Assembly (NCBI GenBank): GCA_015499995.1
Contig: JADNRV010000075.1
Coordinates: 124,001 to 188,000, forward strand
Length of the DNA stretch: 64,000 nt
Reading direction: 5' to 3'
Origin: Flammula alnicola
Taxonomy: Eukaryota > Basidiomycota > Agaricomycetes > Agaricales > Strophariaceae
Part shown: positions 22,144-33,580 of the stretch, piece after piece
Numbering within the stretch: position 1 is the first letter of the stretch
How the letters are laid out: the number at the start of each line of letters is the position of its first letter
Made by a program: the position numbers and the translations under genes
The notes under the pieces: generated by a model
What the model was told of the DNA's origin: nothing
Database searches by the model: none
What the model saw: the letters and a program-made list of their open reading frames with translations, nothing else

Positions 22144-22619
22144 ATGCACACTGTCTGTCTTCAGAACCAACAAGCACGCACTATTGCACTCCAGCTTGAA
22201 ATCGACAGACTTCAAGCACAATTAGGGTTAACTCTTTGTTGATGAAGGGCCTATACATGCTCCAGTTAAAGCTAATTCATGCCTTCGCCTCCGCACCTTT
22301 AGGGAGAATGAGGATGCGGAAAAGATTGTGAAACGACACATCGAACTGCTCCATAAATACAACGAAGCGAAAGATGCAGCACAGGTCTGTTCTGTCTCTG
22401 TTCGGACGTATCTTTTTGAAAGTACGCCGCATGGCTAACTTGACTTGGACGTCTTTGGCGCTGTCTCTAGATTTTAATTGGACGGGTCCGCTTCAAGTTC
22501 TCAAATTTTGGACAGAAGTTACTGGATCTCTGACAGTTTTTCATGTTTAGCTGGCCTCTATAAAGCAAACGACAATCAGGCAGATTCACGAGGATTACGG
22601 CTTGACGGACGAGGATTAA
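22144..22619 (+). CDS. Swi5 homologue (meiotic/recombination accessory factor)
   Basis: Swi5 binds Sfr1/Mei5 and stabilises Rad51/Dmc1 filaments in the nucleus. Four exons (22144-22226, 22303-22384, 22471-22485, 22551-22619) encode 82 residues, close to fission yeast Swi5 in size. The coiled-coil start is QNQQARTIALQLEIDRLQAQ. The conserved core is VKRHIELLHKYNEAKDAAQ, ILIGRLA and TTIRQIHEDYGLTDED to a TAA at 22617. The third exon is only 15 nt (ILIGR) with clean AG and GT borders. The start at 22144 is the first ATG in frame. An upstream exon starting near 22066 is possible but does not join in phase with the sites I can see. Identification rests on the HKYNEAKDA..GRLA..T pattern. Confidence 0.75.
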
Positions 22620-23800
22620 AATTCTGACAGACGCCAATTCGGAAGCAATGCTTGTATGCGCTATGCACACGAGCATGGACGTCGACTCTGCGGTCAAGTT
22701 CTCGAAACAAATAAAGTACTGTATGCATTTCCCAAGCTTACGCGCATATATTCATCTATGCATATTGCTGGAAGCCAGTGGCATAATTTAATGATAACAA
22801 GATCTTATAATATCGGCCTCATACGAAGTAAACCCTGAGCGCTGTTCATGAAAGGCCGCGAAGGCCTTTTAAACTCGCATTCGCGATTGATATTAATACC
22901 AGTCAGAGTCGACTGTCCGGTTTCGGGTTTATAAAATGCTAGTGTCGGGTTTACCACTATGTTTTTGTTCTAACCCGGGTAAGTACTTGCAAAGCACATG
23001 AATTCTTAACGCATTGGATACATAGAAAATGTAACTCTGCTGAGCCTGTATTCTCCCCTCGAGATCTCGACCCCGACCCACCATGCCCTCCGTGTGCCTA
23101 GGCTTAGCTAGGCCAACTCTACATTCTCGTCCTTTCGGCAAGTTAAAGAGCGAGGTTAAGCAACGATAACACCGTTCGTTGTGATGGTATTGAATGAACT
23201 TACATGCTCTGCATGTAGTCAGAAGAGAAGAGAAGCTCCGTTTAGGTCGCAAGGCATACCGTTTATAATTCCTTGCGTTTGACTCGGATGGTTCCAGTGA
23301 ATGCATATGGCGTTCACGTTCATTGTGCTCAGGCTGCCTGGACAAGGCCATGAAGATTCTTGATCTGATCATAACTTGGAAGCTCCGAGTTTCAAGCCTG
23401 CGCGATGTAGGAGCTATGGCAAAGGTTATCAAACGCCCCATGGCCGCGAGTAGCCAATGCACGATCTCTATAGAGCATAAGTATCCTTGTGCCGTAGATG
23501 TGTTAATAAGATGATGATGAGAAGTCGGGTAGAGGGAGAAACTGTCTCCTAATAGAGTGAGTTGACGCCTCTTGCAATTGGCTCTACTGAGCCATATGTG
23601 CAGAATGTAAGACCTCCTAATATTTCTGAACAGCAGGAAATTAGATATGTGTCGAGAGGACTCACCATCTCCGGAGTCCGGATAGGAGATGATAAGTAGT
23701 AGAGGGTTATCAGCTAATCAGCCCCTACCTCATCCCGGATCCCCCTCCTATACGTACATGCAGTATGTAAGTAAAATTAACCAACTTTCAAGTTACGGCC
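22620..23800. other. Intergenic stretch
   Basis: The minus-strand frame at 22929-23462 (177 codons) shows no domain and no paralogue. Nothing else is supported here. Confidence 0.3.
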
Positions 23801-24719
23801 ACGGAAGGCCGTTTATGAATTGGATCGACTGCGCTGAGCTAAGATGAATGTTCCCGTGGTCGTATGAGGATCAAGCAAGTATTATTAATCCCGTGCAGAT
23901 TGTACGAGCCTCCTCGAGGCTACCGTGTGGCGGTCGTTACTCAACTGCAAGCCTTGAGGGTACCGGTGTATTTGATCAGCTCAGTCCGCTTTTTGGCTTT
24001 GCTACTATTTTTGGCGCAGTTGGGCTTGTTCTAATTTCTCGTTTCCAATAATAGAAAGAGGTTGAGATCGATTGCGGATTGAAAGAAGGTTAGAAGGTTA
24101 GAACTGGCCGTGTAGCGCCGAGCTGAGGGAGGGGGTGTTCACTTGCATTAGCATGGTCTGTGTGGGGAGAGATGCTTACTATCCCCTGTTCGATCGCACC
24201 GCAGAGAGGAACAGCCTGCAGAACAGTTATCAGCGCAGCGCTTCCGGCAACGTCTTTGTTCATTTTCGAACCTAAAATTTTCCTTTCATAGGGCGGCAGC
24301 GTTGCTATCATCAAGCCCTACCCTAGGCATACGAGATGACAGTTCTATTCTCCTGCCAAAGCCCGACGGCGTGTGATATCGATAACGCGCAAACTCAATT
24401 TGGGCATAGAATCCGAGTCGAGACTGTCAAGCCTTCAAGTTGTTCGGCAATGCGTGGCCCGTGGGGAAACGTGCCAGGAGGATGCAGCGTGTAAGGCTTT
24501 ATTCTTCAAACCAGCCTGATGGCGGGGCAGATCAGTGCGATGCGACGGAACGATGACCTAGAAGAGAAAAACGAGGCTCGAGCCCCGCATGAGTTGGAAG
24601 GAGAGAGAGGGACAGAGTTTCTGTTTTGGTCCGTGTGGGAAAATGACAAAAATAACGTGTTGAGTCCAGATATAGAAACAGACTCAGGCCTCGCGATGTT
24701 GGGATGGGTCTTGTCTGGA

Positions 24720-24727
24720 CATAAATA
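24720..24727 (+). promoter_or_regulatory. TATA-like box of reductase copy A
   Basis: CATAAATA after TCTTGTCTGGA, 171 bp before the ATG at 24898. Copy B has CATATATAA at the equivalent place. Confidence 0.45.
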
Positions 24728-24897
24728 GCGAGTTGAACCATGGAAAATGTTTTCTCGAGGCCGTGTGGTGTTCTTCCTGACTGATTTGTACTTTCCATCG
24801 TCTGCCGTTCCTTCAAATACTTGCCTCGCTTTGTCCCCCACTTCATTCAAGTCAAACCAGCCAGGAGCATCTCTTTCTTTCTAGATTCTTTTTGATC

Positions 24898-27560
24898 ATG
24901 TCTACTACGCTCGCAAGCTCCTCTACAACAACTACTGGAGGAGGGGTGCCCACCGTGGACGACGCGTCTCTGGTGTACCATATCAACCTTCTATTCGTCG
25001 CCCTACTCGCCGGATTCGCACTGGTGCGCCTCCCACGGGCGTTTGCTCTCTTCGGCACCTCTAGCGAATGGTTCAATGGGCACTTTCTTCGCCATACGCC
25101 CTATCGCCCTTCAGGCCGCCGATTTTTTATTCGCCATGGGTATTCGCCCCAGCATCCCTCAGACGAGCGAGGGTTCGGGTCGTCGGACGACTCTCACATT
25201 CCTTACACTCATGCCCAACGCGTCACAGAGAAGGGTGCTCCAGTTGACATGCGCTTCCCGCCTCATGTCCCCGCATGCATAAAGCCGCTGCGCCCCCTCC
25301 TCAATCCCTTCATGCTAGGATCGCACCTGGGTTCTCGGTAATCCAGTTCCTCGTCCTCGCGACTTACTTTTACTCGTTGGTCTATACCGGCTTTTATCGA
25401 TCCAATATTTTCACCGATCCAGCGCGTACTGGTTGGATCGCCACTGCCCAACTACCATTTGTCTTTGCGTTTGCCCAGAAGAACAACGTTCTGGGATCTA
25501 TTATTGGTTATGGCTACGAAAGGGTGCGTGCAAAATTCGGTATCGTGCTAGAACCACCACAATTAACCTGACACTTGTTGCTTTTCTGCCAAAGCTAAAC
25601 TTCCTACACCGGTTTGCTGGAAAACTAGTCGTGCTAGCCGCTAACATCCATTCTATCCATTACTGTATGTATCTTCTTACGGATATTTTTTGAAAAGGAC
25701 ATATTTTCATTTTTTTTCTCCGTAAAAGTTTACGCATGGTCCCTCGACGGGACATTCACGACCGAAATTAAAACGCCGGCCGCCATTTGGGGCACCATTG
25801 CTCTCATCTGCCTCGACATTCTCTTCTTCTTCTCCACCGAGTACTGGCGCGGGAAGGCGTACAACATCTTCCTCACTACGCACATCGTCGGATTCATCCT
25901 CGTCCTGCCCGCCGTAAGTCGCCTTTACCCATCACTTCCCTCAGAAAACCGACCAAAGAACCGCCTCGCTCATCTCTTCTAGTTGTACTTGCACAAAGCC
26001 CCGACGCTTCCATACATCCTCGCCTCCGTCGGGATCTACGCCTACGACCACCTCTTGCGCTTATTAAAGTCGCGCTTGACGTCTGCGTATATCCGCCCTC
26101 TCCCGGAACTGGAGATGACGCGCGTCGAGATCCCGACTATTAACGCGGGCTGGCGGCGGGGCAGCATGTCCGCCTGCGCGTGATGTCGGCCGGGATGGGG
26201 TGGGTGGGGTGGGCGGAGGTTCATCCGTTTACGATCGCGAGTGTGAGTAGGAGCCAGGAGGGATGGTGTTGATGTGCAAGAAGGCGGGTAGGTGGACGAG
26301 GAGGTTGTATGAGATTGCGAAGATGGGAGGATATACAGAGGGAGGAGTGGGACGGGAGGTCAAGGTGATCATTGAGGGACCTTATGGTCAGTCTTTTTCT
26401 TTTGTTATTCTGGATCTCTATTTTCGTTGGTTTGATTTTTGGATCGGGGTTTGACCTCTTGGTGGTTCAAAATGTTAGATGTTCTCTTCGGGACATCTAG
26501 TTTCAATCATACTTTTATCTCTCTTTTCGAACACTCTCTAATCTGTAACTCCACTTTAACCACAGTGGCCTCAAACACAATTTTTCAAGCTTCTCTGGCG
26601 CCGTCTTCGTCGCCGGCGGAAGTGGCGTCACCTATGCGCTCTCGGCCATCCAGGACCTGGTACAGAAAGATCTTGCGGGAGAGAGCAGGGTCAAGATCAT
26701 CGAGCTCGTGTGGATCGTTCCTGATCCTGGTGCGTCGTATTTTCCTTTGTCCCACGCACCACGTATACACACATGCTGTTTATCACTTAAATAATTACGT
26801 TGTCCTATACGCTAACTAATTGGACTTGGACTCTCTTCACAGCATGCTTGCGCCCCTCCTCCCAACGTTCTCCCTCTTATCCAACAATCCGTCTTCACGC
26901 CACTGAAGATAGCGTTTTCTATACACGCGCTCCTACGGCAAGCAGCCGGCCTTCTTTGCCTCGTCTTCTGCGGGGCCTTTTGTAGGCTCATCGCCCATGT
27001 CGCCATCGGCGTTTAACCTCCTGTCGAATGCGGAAGGCCAGCCAAGGCGCCCCAGGCCGTTGAATCTGAAAGAGACGCCGGAAGGTAATTTGCAGAGATC
27101 CACGACGAAGGGATCGGCAGGGCGACGGCGCCACTAGATGTGAAGAGGTCAGGGTCGGGTGGGAAAGCCAGTGGATCGACGCCTCCGCTGAATGTGAACG
27201 TTAAGCGGTCGCCTACGAATGGATCGACGGCGCAGGGCCATGGCCACGGGGGTGGGACGTCTCCGACATCTGCTCCTACGCAAAGCCACTTCCCCCAGGC
27301 CTCTCGCTCGCCCCTGGGCGTCCGCGCCTGCTCAAGTTTATCGAACAAGCGATTCAGAGGGCAGTCACCCTGGGTGGGGGACGAAGACATAGTTATAATA
27401 GGGTGAAGGACGACGAGCTGAGTCTGTCGGGCTTGGTGGTGGGTGTGTGTGGTCCGGTCGGTTTGGCGGATGATGTTGCTGCGGCGGTTGCGGGCGTGGA
27501 TCCGGTGAGGAGGAATCAGGTTGGGGGGTTGAGGTGTGTGAGGAGGTGTTTGGGTGGTAG
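24898..27560 (+). pseudogene. Ferric/cupric reductase (FRE), copy A, multiply frameshifted
   Basis: A family member would be a plasma-membrane flavocytochrome b reducing Fe3+ with NADPH. The order of parts is complete: an N-terminal TM (LLFVALLAGFALVRLPRAFA), PPHVPACIKPLRP, RIAPGFSVIQF, a haem-binding stretch (NFLHRFAGKLVVLAANIHS), the FAD motif HPFTIAS, the NADPH-side GGSGVTYALSAIQDL and a C-terminal VVGVCGPVGLADDV. Compared with copy B and the family, single bases are missing at about 25315 (CTAGGATCG), 26155 (CGGCGGGG), 26260 (GAGGGATG), 26565 (CAGTGGC), 26846 (GCTTGC) and 27525 (G6 run). All but the last prevent continuous translation, and the last alters the terminal residues. Introns and splice sites are otherwise kept and no base-substitution stop was seen. 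Either young decay or consensus-base errors in homopolymers could explain this. Confidence 0.8.
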
Positions 27561-27639
27561 GATTCGTCGGGCATAGGACGTTGTCTCCAGCGGATTCTGC
27601 TGGTGCTGAATGGATTGCAAGGTCACTCCTTTATTATCC

Positions 27640-27725
27640 TTTCCTTTGACCGTCCACGATCCTTTCCTTTCCCCTTTCCTTTCTTTCTTTCCTTCTCTTT
27701 TTCTTTCTTCCTTGTTTTTTTTTGG
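27640..27725. repeat. Pyrimidine tract downstream of reductase copy A
   Basis: A long CTTTCCTTTCTTTC-type low-complexity tract in the 3' flank. A shorter tract occurs at the same place after copy B (about 32175-32210). Confidence 0.6.
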
Positions 27726-29304
27726 GGGTATTGGATATATTTATTATTTGCTATCCAGATATGCTCACTTCGAGGTTCTTGACGAGCTTCGACGAGCCCA
27801 CATGGCATAGGATGGGATGAGTACGGTTGAACCCTATCAACCTTATCTTATTGTACTCATATATGACACGACACCTGTACGCACCTTTTTTATGACCACA
27901 TGCAACGAATTTGTACTACTTAGACAGAATGCTACTATGTACTACTTGCCATGTAAAGTGATACACTGTGGGTAAACTTGTAAATAGATGTTATTGGAGT
28001 TAGACTCCGGTTTGGGTGGTCATGTCAACAGTTACACCCCAGCTTTTTGTCAGGACAGAATTAATCACGGCTGTGTGCATGCTCTATGCCAGATCTGCAG
28101 CATAATTTAGATGATCTATCAAAATTTTTTGGAATGTCTATGCCTCTGTATACTCTCTCTATGTAACTATGCATGATATCGATAAGTTAGTAGCATCAAA
28201 GACGGAGGTCATGGCGGTTAACCGGTTAGCAATCCGAGGACGTCTGTTGGATGAAAATGCAGGTCCGGACCCGAAGTGGCTGTGTAGTTATGTGGCGAAA
28301 AATTCCTATAAAAGCAATTTCCACTGATCGTCCAATCACATCGTCTGTATTACGAACGGATTGGCCGTTTATGCATTATGAATCGGATCGACGCTGCGTA
28401 GACTCGCAACTTGGCGATTGTTTCCATGGCCATAGGAATAAGCGCTCCCGTGTATATTGTATCATTTCAATTTGGATCCTTTTGTATCTCCTCGAAATAA
28501 CGAATGCCACACGGGAAGTACCATCGAGCGCTTTAACTTTGATCAACTCACCGGGCTTTTTGCTTGGCCACTATTTTTGGCGCGGTTGAAATCGATTGTG
28601 AAATGAAAGAAGGAAGTTTGGATCGCAGTGTAGATGTATGTGACTTGGGACGTGGAGCGGAGCGGAGCTGAGGAAGAGAGAGGTGTTCACCTTGGGTTTA
28701 GTAATATCACGACGGTCTAACGTTGGGCCTTGAGTTTGGGTGACCTACTGTTCGATCGCAGGTGGGTGTCGCGCTGCGGCACTCTCTGAGCTCCTCGAGA
28801 CACACTTGGCGTCGTCGTCGAGATCGACCTTGGCAGCGCTTGGGTAGACACAACAATGCTTTCCTTTGTTCTCGACCCATCCAACGGCTGCAGAAGCTCA
28901 GCCTGCAAAAAAAAATGCGCAGCCGCATTCTCGTTTGTTCATTTACGAATGGTAGAAAATTTTCCTTAGGGCCGCACCGTTGCTATGATCAATAAGGCCT
29001 AGGCAGAATAGGCTGCAGCTCATATGTATTCTCCTGCCAAAGCCCAACGTGCGTTGTCGGACACATCCACGAGGGGAAACATGCTAGGAGGATACAGTGT
29101 GCATGGCTTTGTTATTCAGAGCAAGGATGGTGAGGCGGATGCAGTTTAATGCGGTGCGACGGGACGGACTGGAAGAGACAAACGAGGCTCGAGGCCCTTT
29201 TAGAGTTGGGAGAGCGCCTGTTCCGGTGCGTGTGAGAAACAAGTTAAATTGTTGCGTCCCGATATAGAAATATGGCAAATCCGTTGGGATGGCTCTTGTC
29301 CGGA

Positions 29305-29313
29305 CATATATAA
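29305..29313 (+). promoter_or_regulatory. TATA box of reductase copy B
   Basis: CATATATAA, 154 bp before the ATG at 29467, inside a block conserved with copy A (GGGATGG.TCTTGTC.GGACATA). Confidence 0.5.
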
Positions 29314-29466
29314 CGAGCTCGAGTTGGAGATGGAATATGTTTTTCTCGAGGCCTCCTGGCGTTTTTCCTGTAGCCGGCTGATTGTTACTTTCCATCCCTA
29401 CACTCTCTTTATTCGACTCAAACGAGCCAGGAGCTTACCTTTCTTTCTAGATTCTTTTTTTTAATC

Positions 29467-32086
29467 ATGTCTGACGCCGCACCGCCTACAAACTCTACAG
29501 CCCCTCCTGCTGGCGGAGGGGAGCCGGTCGTCGATGACGAGACTCTGCTGTTCCATATCACCCTTATACTCATCGCCCTGCTCGGTGCATACGCGTTGGT
29601 CCGCCTTCCCCGTGCATTTGCTCTCTTTCGCACCTCCGGCGAGTGGCTCAATGGACACTTTCTTCACCACACTCCCCATCGCCCTTCAGCCCGCCCCTTT
29701 GTCATTCGCAATCGCAATGGGTATCCGCCGCAATATCTCTCAGAGGAGGGAGGGAATGGGTCGTCGGATGATTCTCACATTTACTCTCAGGCCTACCATG
29801 CCCAACGCATCACAGAGAAGGGTGCTCCGGTCATCATGCGCTTCCCGCCTCATATCCCCACATGCATCAAGCCGTTGCGCCCCTGCTCGCCCCCTTCACG
29901 CTAGGATCGCACCTGGGTTCTCCGTTACCCAGCTCTTCATCGTCGTGATGTGGTTTTACTGGTTGGTCTATGCCGGCTTTTATCGATCCAATATCTTCAC
30001 CGATGGTGTGCGTACTGGTTGGATCTGCATCGCCCAACTACCATTCGTCTATGCGTTTGCCCAGAAGAACAGCATTCTGGGGTCTCTAATGGGTTATGGA
30101 TATGAAAAGGTGCGTTCAAATATTTCTCTCTCGCTAGAACTACCATAACTGACTCGGCGCTTGTTTGCTTTTCTGAAGCTAAACTTCCTACACAGGTTTG
30201 TTGGAAGACTAGTCGTGCTAGCCGCTAATATGCATGCCTTTCATTACTGTATGTATCTTCTTGTGCATATTCAAGAAATGCTCATATTCATTTTTTCTAA
30301 TACAGTCTACAAATGGACCCTCAAGGGGACATTCGCGGACTCGATCAAAGAACTGGAGTTCGTATGGGCCATGGTTGCCCTCATCTGCTTCGACATGCTC
30401 TTCTTCTGCTCCACTAAGTATGGGCGCGAGAAGTCGTACAACCTCTTCCTCGCTACACATATAGTCGGCTTCATCCTCGTCCTGCCCGCTGTAAGTTCCC
30501 TTACTCATCACTTTCAGGAGAAAGCCAACTAAAGGCTCATCCACCCTTACTAGATCTACTACCACATTCCCGACCTGCTTCCATACATCCTCGCCTGTGT
30601 CGGGATCTTCGCCCTCGACCACGTCGTGCGCTTGCTCAAGTCGCGCATCACGTCCGCAAACATCCGGCCCATCCCGAGCTGGAGATGACGCGCGTCGAGA
30701 TCCCGAATGTCAACGCCGGGTGGCGCGCAGGACAACACGTCCGCCTGCGCGTGATGTCCACCGGAATGGGCTGGATAGGATGGGCGGAGGTCCACCCGTT
30801 CACGATTGCGAATGTGAGTAAGAGCGAGGAGGGGATGGTGTTGATGTGCAAGAAGGCGGGGAGGTGGACGAGGAACTTGTATGAGATTGCGAAGAAGGCA
30901 GAGTATACGGAGGGCGGTATGGGCAAAGTCAAGGTGGTCGTTGAGGGGCCGTATGGTTGGTCTTGTTTCTTTCTTTTCTTCTCGATCCCTATTTCTTTTA
31001 GTTCGCTTTTGAGACGATTTTGGTTGTTGGTCGTGGTGGTACAACGTTAGATGTTCTCTTCGGGACATCTACTTTTCAAACACTCGTTCTTTCTCTTTTC
31101 CTCTCGTTGAACATACGGTCTAACACTACTTTTGTGCACAGGTGGCCCTGGGCATACGATCTTTTCCAGCTTCTCTGCTGCTGTTTTCGTTGTTGGTGGA
31201 AGTGGCATCGCCTTTGCGCTCTCGGCCATCCAGGATCTGATCCAAAAGATCTTGCGGGCGAGAGCAGGGTCAAGATCATCGAGCTCGTGTGGATTATCCC
31301 TGATCCTGGTGCGTTATATCACTGCGTTATATCCTTCTTCAGCGTTTCGCATGCATATATGTTATGCTGCTCGACATTTAAATTGTCCAAAATGCTAATC
31401 TCGACTTCCATTTTTCAATAGCATGCCTTGCACCACTCCTCCCCACCCTTTCCTCTCTCCTCCAACAGTCCGTCTTCACGCCCCTCCGGATAAGCGTCTT
31501 CTATACGCGCGCGCCTACAGGCCAGCAGCCAGCATTCTTCGCCTCGTCTTCTGCGGGCCCGTTCTCTGGCTTGCCCCCGATGTCAGAGTCCGATGCGTCA
31601 CCCCAAAGGCCGACGCGCCCACCGCCTTTGAACCTGAAGGAGTCGCCTGAAGGTGATCTTCGGTCCCCGATAAAGGGGTCGGCGGGGATGACGCCAGCGG
31701 CGGTGACCTTTAACTTTAATGTGAAGTTCGCGAACGAGAAGGAATCGACGCCTCCGTTGAACGTGGGCCACAAGCGGTCGCGTACGTCTGGGTCGATCGC
31801 GCAGGGCCATGTGAGGTCTCCCTCGTCCGCGCCTGCGCCGAGCCACTTCCCCCCGGGCCTGTCGCTCGCCCCTGGCCGTCCGCGTTTGGTCAAGTTTTTC
31901 GAGCAAGCCATTCAGCAAGCCGTCAGTGTGAGAGACGAGGAGATGAGCCTCTCGGGCTTGACTGTGGGTGTGTGTGGTCCAGTGGGCTTGGCGGATGATG
32001 TCGCTAAGGCTGTTGGGAGCATTGATCCGGGGAGGAGGGACCAGATTGGGGGCGTGGAGGTGTGTGAGGAGGTGTTTGGGTGGTAG
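29467..32086 (+). pseudogene. Ferric/cupric reductase (FRE), copy B, three apparent frameshifts
   Basis: Better preserved than copy A. The N-terminus MSDAAPPTNSTAPPAGGGEP leads to TM segments, RIAPGFSVTQLFIVVM, GFYRSNIFTDG, a haem region NFLHRFVGRLVVLAANMHAF with LFLATHIVGFILVLPA, FAD motif EVHPFTIAN, VLMCKKAGRWT, VVEGPYG, NADPH-side FVVGGSGIAFALSAIQDL and a C-terminal LTVGVCGPVGLADDVAKAVG to a TAG at 32084. Three places need a frame change: 29901-29905 (CTAGG, shared with copy A), 30673-30676 (ATCCCGAGC, one G short of copy A) and 31244-31247 (CCAAAAGATC, one A short of copy A). No substitution stops were found. The gene may be a recent pseudogene, or may be intact with consensus errors. The shared lesion at the first site argues that at least one change predates the duplication, unless an unrecognised intron lies there. 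Confidence 0.78.
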
Positions 32087-32480
32087 AGCTCTCTCTCGCG
32101 AGTCCCCGCTGTGTGAGCCATGGTTCTGAATGGGTTTCACAATCACCCTTTTACACTCAGTCGCTCCTTTACAGTCCTTTTCTCTCTCTCTTCTTCTATC
32201 TTTCCTTTTTTCCGTCGAGTATTGATTATCGCATATCCAGAAACGCTCACTTTGAGGTTCTTGACGAGCCTCGACGAGCTGGCAGGACGGGATGCACATG
32301 GGATGTGTACGGTTGAGCCCTATCTATCTCATCGTATTGTACTCACTAGTTGTACTCATATCTGACACGACGCACGCAACAAATTTACTATGTACTGCGA
32401 TATAAAGTAATACACTGTAGGTCAACTTGTGAATAGATGTTATTAGAGTCGGAATGGTTGGCGATGTCAGCTCGCTGCTT

Positions 32481-33580
32481 CGAAGTCATGGTCGTGTGAC
32501 GACTGGCTAGTAGCGAGGCTAGAGTCTTCGTGTTTTCGCCTCCTCTCAACTGTCCCTCGCTTGTTTCATGATGATTATGGGCATAGGATAGGAATGGCGC
32601 GGGTTTTGCGTGCTCTAAAGTGTAGCTCGGACTGATGACTTGGAGGAAGCGGAGGAACTTAAGTGTCCGAGGATGATGGAACAATGTTCTCCGGAGGTCT
32701 TTGATGTCTGAAGACATGAATTCGAATGTCCTAACAGATAACCCCGTTTCTCGTTCTCATGAGTCCGACTTGGCATCTGTAGCATATTTAAATATACTTA
32801 CAAATGTACCCTCATATATCGATACCCTCGGAAACCGATTCTCAGTGAGCGATTGTGTTGGGACGATGCCGTACTTATGTATGTCAAAGCCTTGCTGACG
32901 AATTCGAATAGTTGCTTGAAGATCAGCGGAAGATCGGGAGATATTTCTTGGATGTTTCCGCCATATTTTAGGTAGGCAATGCTTCGAAGTCATCAGATAT
33001 TTTTGAATCTCCGTGCATCTGGATATACTTTCAGCCCAACCATCCATGATGAGCTCCACCATCCAAAACAGAGGTCATAGTGATTAACGGTTCGAGATAT
33101 GGATGAAACTTAAGCTTACAGTGACTTGCTGCACACAGATTTTTGTGAAGCTGCTGACAAAGTGATGGTGCTTCGCTAATTCTAGGGCCCAACTTTCTGC
33201 TACGCAAATTCCCCGCAGGCCAATTCCGAGGAGCCCCTTGCAAACCGAAATCAGAACTTCATCCAAAAAATGGCCTTTGGCGACACGGAGGCAGAGGTTT
33301 GGAAGCGGGAGCCTCTCCGGCAAGAGGCACCATTTTGTCAGCAAGTTCACAAGCGTGTGTGGCGCCAGGTGAGGCACAAAACCTATAAATAGATCGGACT
33401 CAAATCCTTCGCTTTGTACTTAGCCACTGTCAACGCCATAGGCGATGAAACTCCCTACTTCCCACGTCGCTAGTCACTTCTTATATATTTAGCTAGTTCG
33501 TACGACGATAATCACGATGGCTATATATATGAGCTCCTAACTTGCGTGTTATCCCATCGTATCACTGAAGTCTTCACATA
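32481..33580. other. Intergenic stretch
   Basis: No supported gene. The word GCTTCGAAGTCAT occurs twice (about 32477 and 32980). The stretch forms the promoter region of the 7-TM gene. Confidence 0.35.

Larger units (their letters stand above)
23800..28200. repeat. Tandem duplication unit A (ferric reductase)
   Basis: This unit matches 28350-32480 in direct orientation. Both contain GGCCGTTTATG, AATYGGATCGAC, TTTTTGG...CTACTATTTTTGGCGC, the promoter region, the whole reductase gene and a 3' flank (GTACGGTTGARCCCTATC, GACACGACRC). The offset between the copies is about 4.57 kb at both start codons. The borders are approximate. Confidence 0.8.
28350..32480. repeat. Tandem duplication unit B (ferric reductase)
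   Basis: Direct partner of 23800-28200, with an upstream region, gene and 3' flank in the same order. Introns are at the same positions and diverge more than the exons, so the duplication is not very recent. Confidence 0.8.

Noticed and set aside
25275..25335. Programmed ribosomal frameshift at CTAGGATCG in the reductases
   Set aside because: The needed shift is not the known +1 type at a CTT AGG C site, the two copies need different shifts, and many other frame breaks exist. Decay or base errors are simpler.
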